Origin: Himantopus leucocephalus
Taxonomy: Eukaryota > Chordata > Aves > Charadriiformes > Recurvirostridae
DNA: 64,000 nucleotides
Direction: 5' to 3'
NCBI GenBank assembly: GCA_003993805.1
Contig: RSEF01000002.1
Location: forward strand, 91,773,024-91,837,023
In this document: piece after piece, positions 63,491-64,000 of the stretch
How positions within the stretch are numbered: position 1 is the stretch's first letter
How the letters are laid out: every line of letters starts with the position of its first letter
The notes under the pieces: generated by a model
Told to the model about the DNA's origin: nothing
The model's input: the letters and a program-made list of their open reading frames with translations, nothing else
Databases searched by the model: none
Translations under genes and position numbers: made by a program

Positions 63491-64000
63491 TCCCCTTTCC
63501 TCCCCCAATGAAACGTTAGGGTTTATTGCTAAATTGATGAACAGCTGCATATAAAGTTTAAACAACTCTGGTACAGTTTTTCCCCAAATGCAGACATAGT
63601 ATATGTACAGACATAGTATAAACAAGGCTAAAAACAACCTAGCATTTATTTTTTCAGATTGCTAGATTTTGTATTACGAACGAATCCCACTTCTTCTAAT
63701 TTTCAGAAGTTTTATTTAGTTCTTACTTTGTGTTGAATTACTTTAAGGGGAAAATGGAAATAAAATTAAAAATGTCAGTAAGACAGTATTTGAAGAAAAA
63801 ATAATGAAATATAATGATGAATATGCAACAAAAAAGGAAGAGTTATTAGAAGGTGTTTTACACTGAAAAGATAGTGCTTTATTAAACCATAAAGCTGTGC
63901 GTATTGTGTGTAATTCAAGATCTTAAAACCAAATTCAGCTTGTCGTACTACCTCATAACTATCTTTTTAGTGAAAAAAACCATGTTCTCAGTTTTTCAGT
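63491..64000. other. AT-rich sequence, nothing recognised
   Basis: Ordinary AT-rich DNA to the end of the window, with no repeat, gene or RNA feature seen. Confidence 0.6.

Noticed and set aside
1..64000. Search for tRNA, rRNA, small RNA genes, CRISPR arrays, bacterial operons or plasmid and phage features
   Set aside because: No cloverleaf with box A/B, no repeat-spacer array, and no dense gene packing. The base composition and avian repeats fit vertebrate nuclear DNA.

Overview
The window is vertebrate nuclear DNA, almost certainly from a bird. The evidence is a CR1 retrotransposon 3' end with the avian arrangement (12361 to about 12690, minus strand), a second short CR1 tail (63423-63490), and an intact-looking solo LTR of the avian ERVL type (53640-54380, minus strand). 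The sequence is AT-rich apart from one sharp CpG island at about 27.36-27.78 kb. It contains scaffold N characters, including a run of exactly 100 N. Nothing looks prokaryotic: no operons, rRNA, tRNA or CRISPR arrays were seen.

No gene could be named. Long open frames occur everywhere on both strands, as expected in AT-rich intronic or intergenic DNA, so open frames alone are weak evidence. I kept only candidate exons where an open frame, a plausible acceptor and donor and, if possible, a local GC rise coincide. The best are 28029-28157 (GC-rich, just downstream of the CpG island), 14691-14822 (excellent splice sites), 11958-12152 and 42171-42294. A phase-consistent plus-strand model can be drawn from 28029 to 34396 (seven candidate exons, six compatible junctions) starting behind the CpG island. 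The search had freedom of choice, so this model is a hypothesis.

Layout: 1-11.7 kb, mostly featureless, with a possible retrocopy-like block ending in A24 (6613-6965) and a 22-bp triplication (9978-10044). 11.7-14.8 kb, a cluster of plus-strand exon candidates interrupted by CR1. 14.8-27.3 kb, no supported gene. 27.36-27.78 kb, CpG island with an 18-bp minisatellite. 28.0-34.4 kb, candidate multi-exon transcript. 34.4-42.3 kb, sparse, with a probable assembly duplication around an N (39020-39294) and a possible terminal exon (42171-42294). 42.3-64 kb, intergenic- or intron-like, with the ERVL solo LTR, a diverged local duplication (57309-57402 and 59606-59700), a 100-N gap and a CR1 tail.

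There is no convincing evidence of a previously undescribed system. The items most worth checking are the unidentified transcript behind the CpG island and the assembly artefact at 39 kb.
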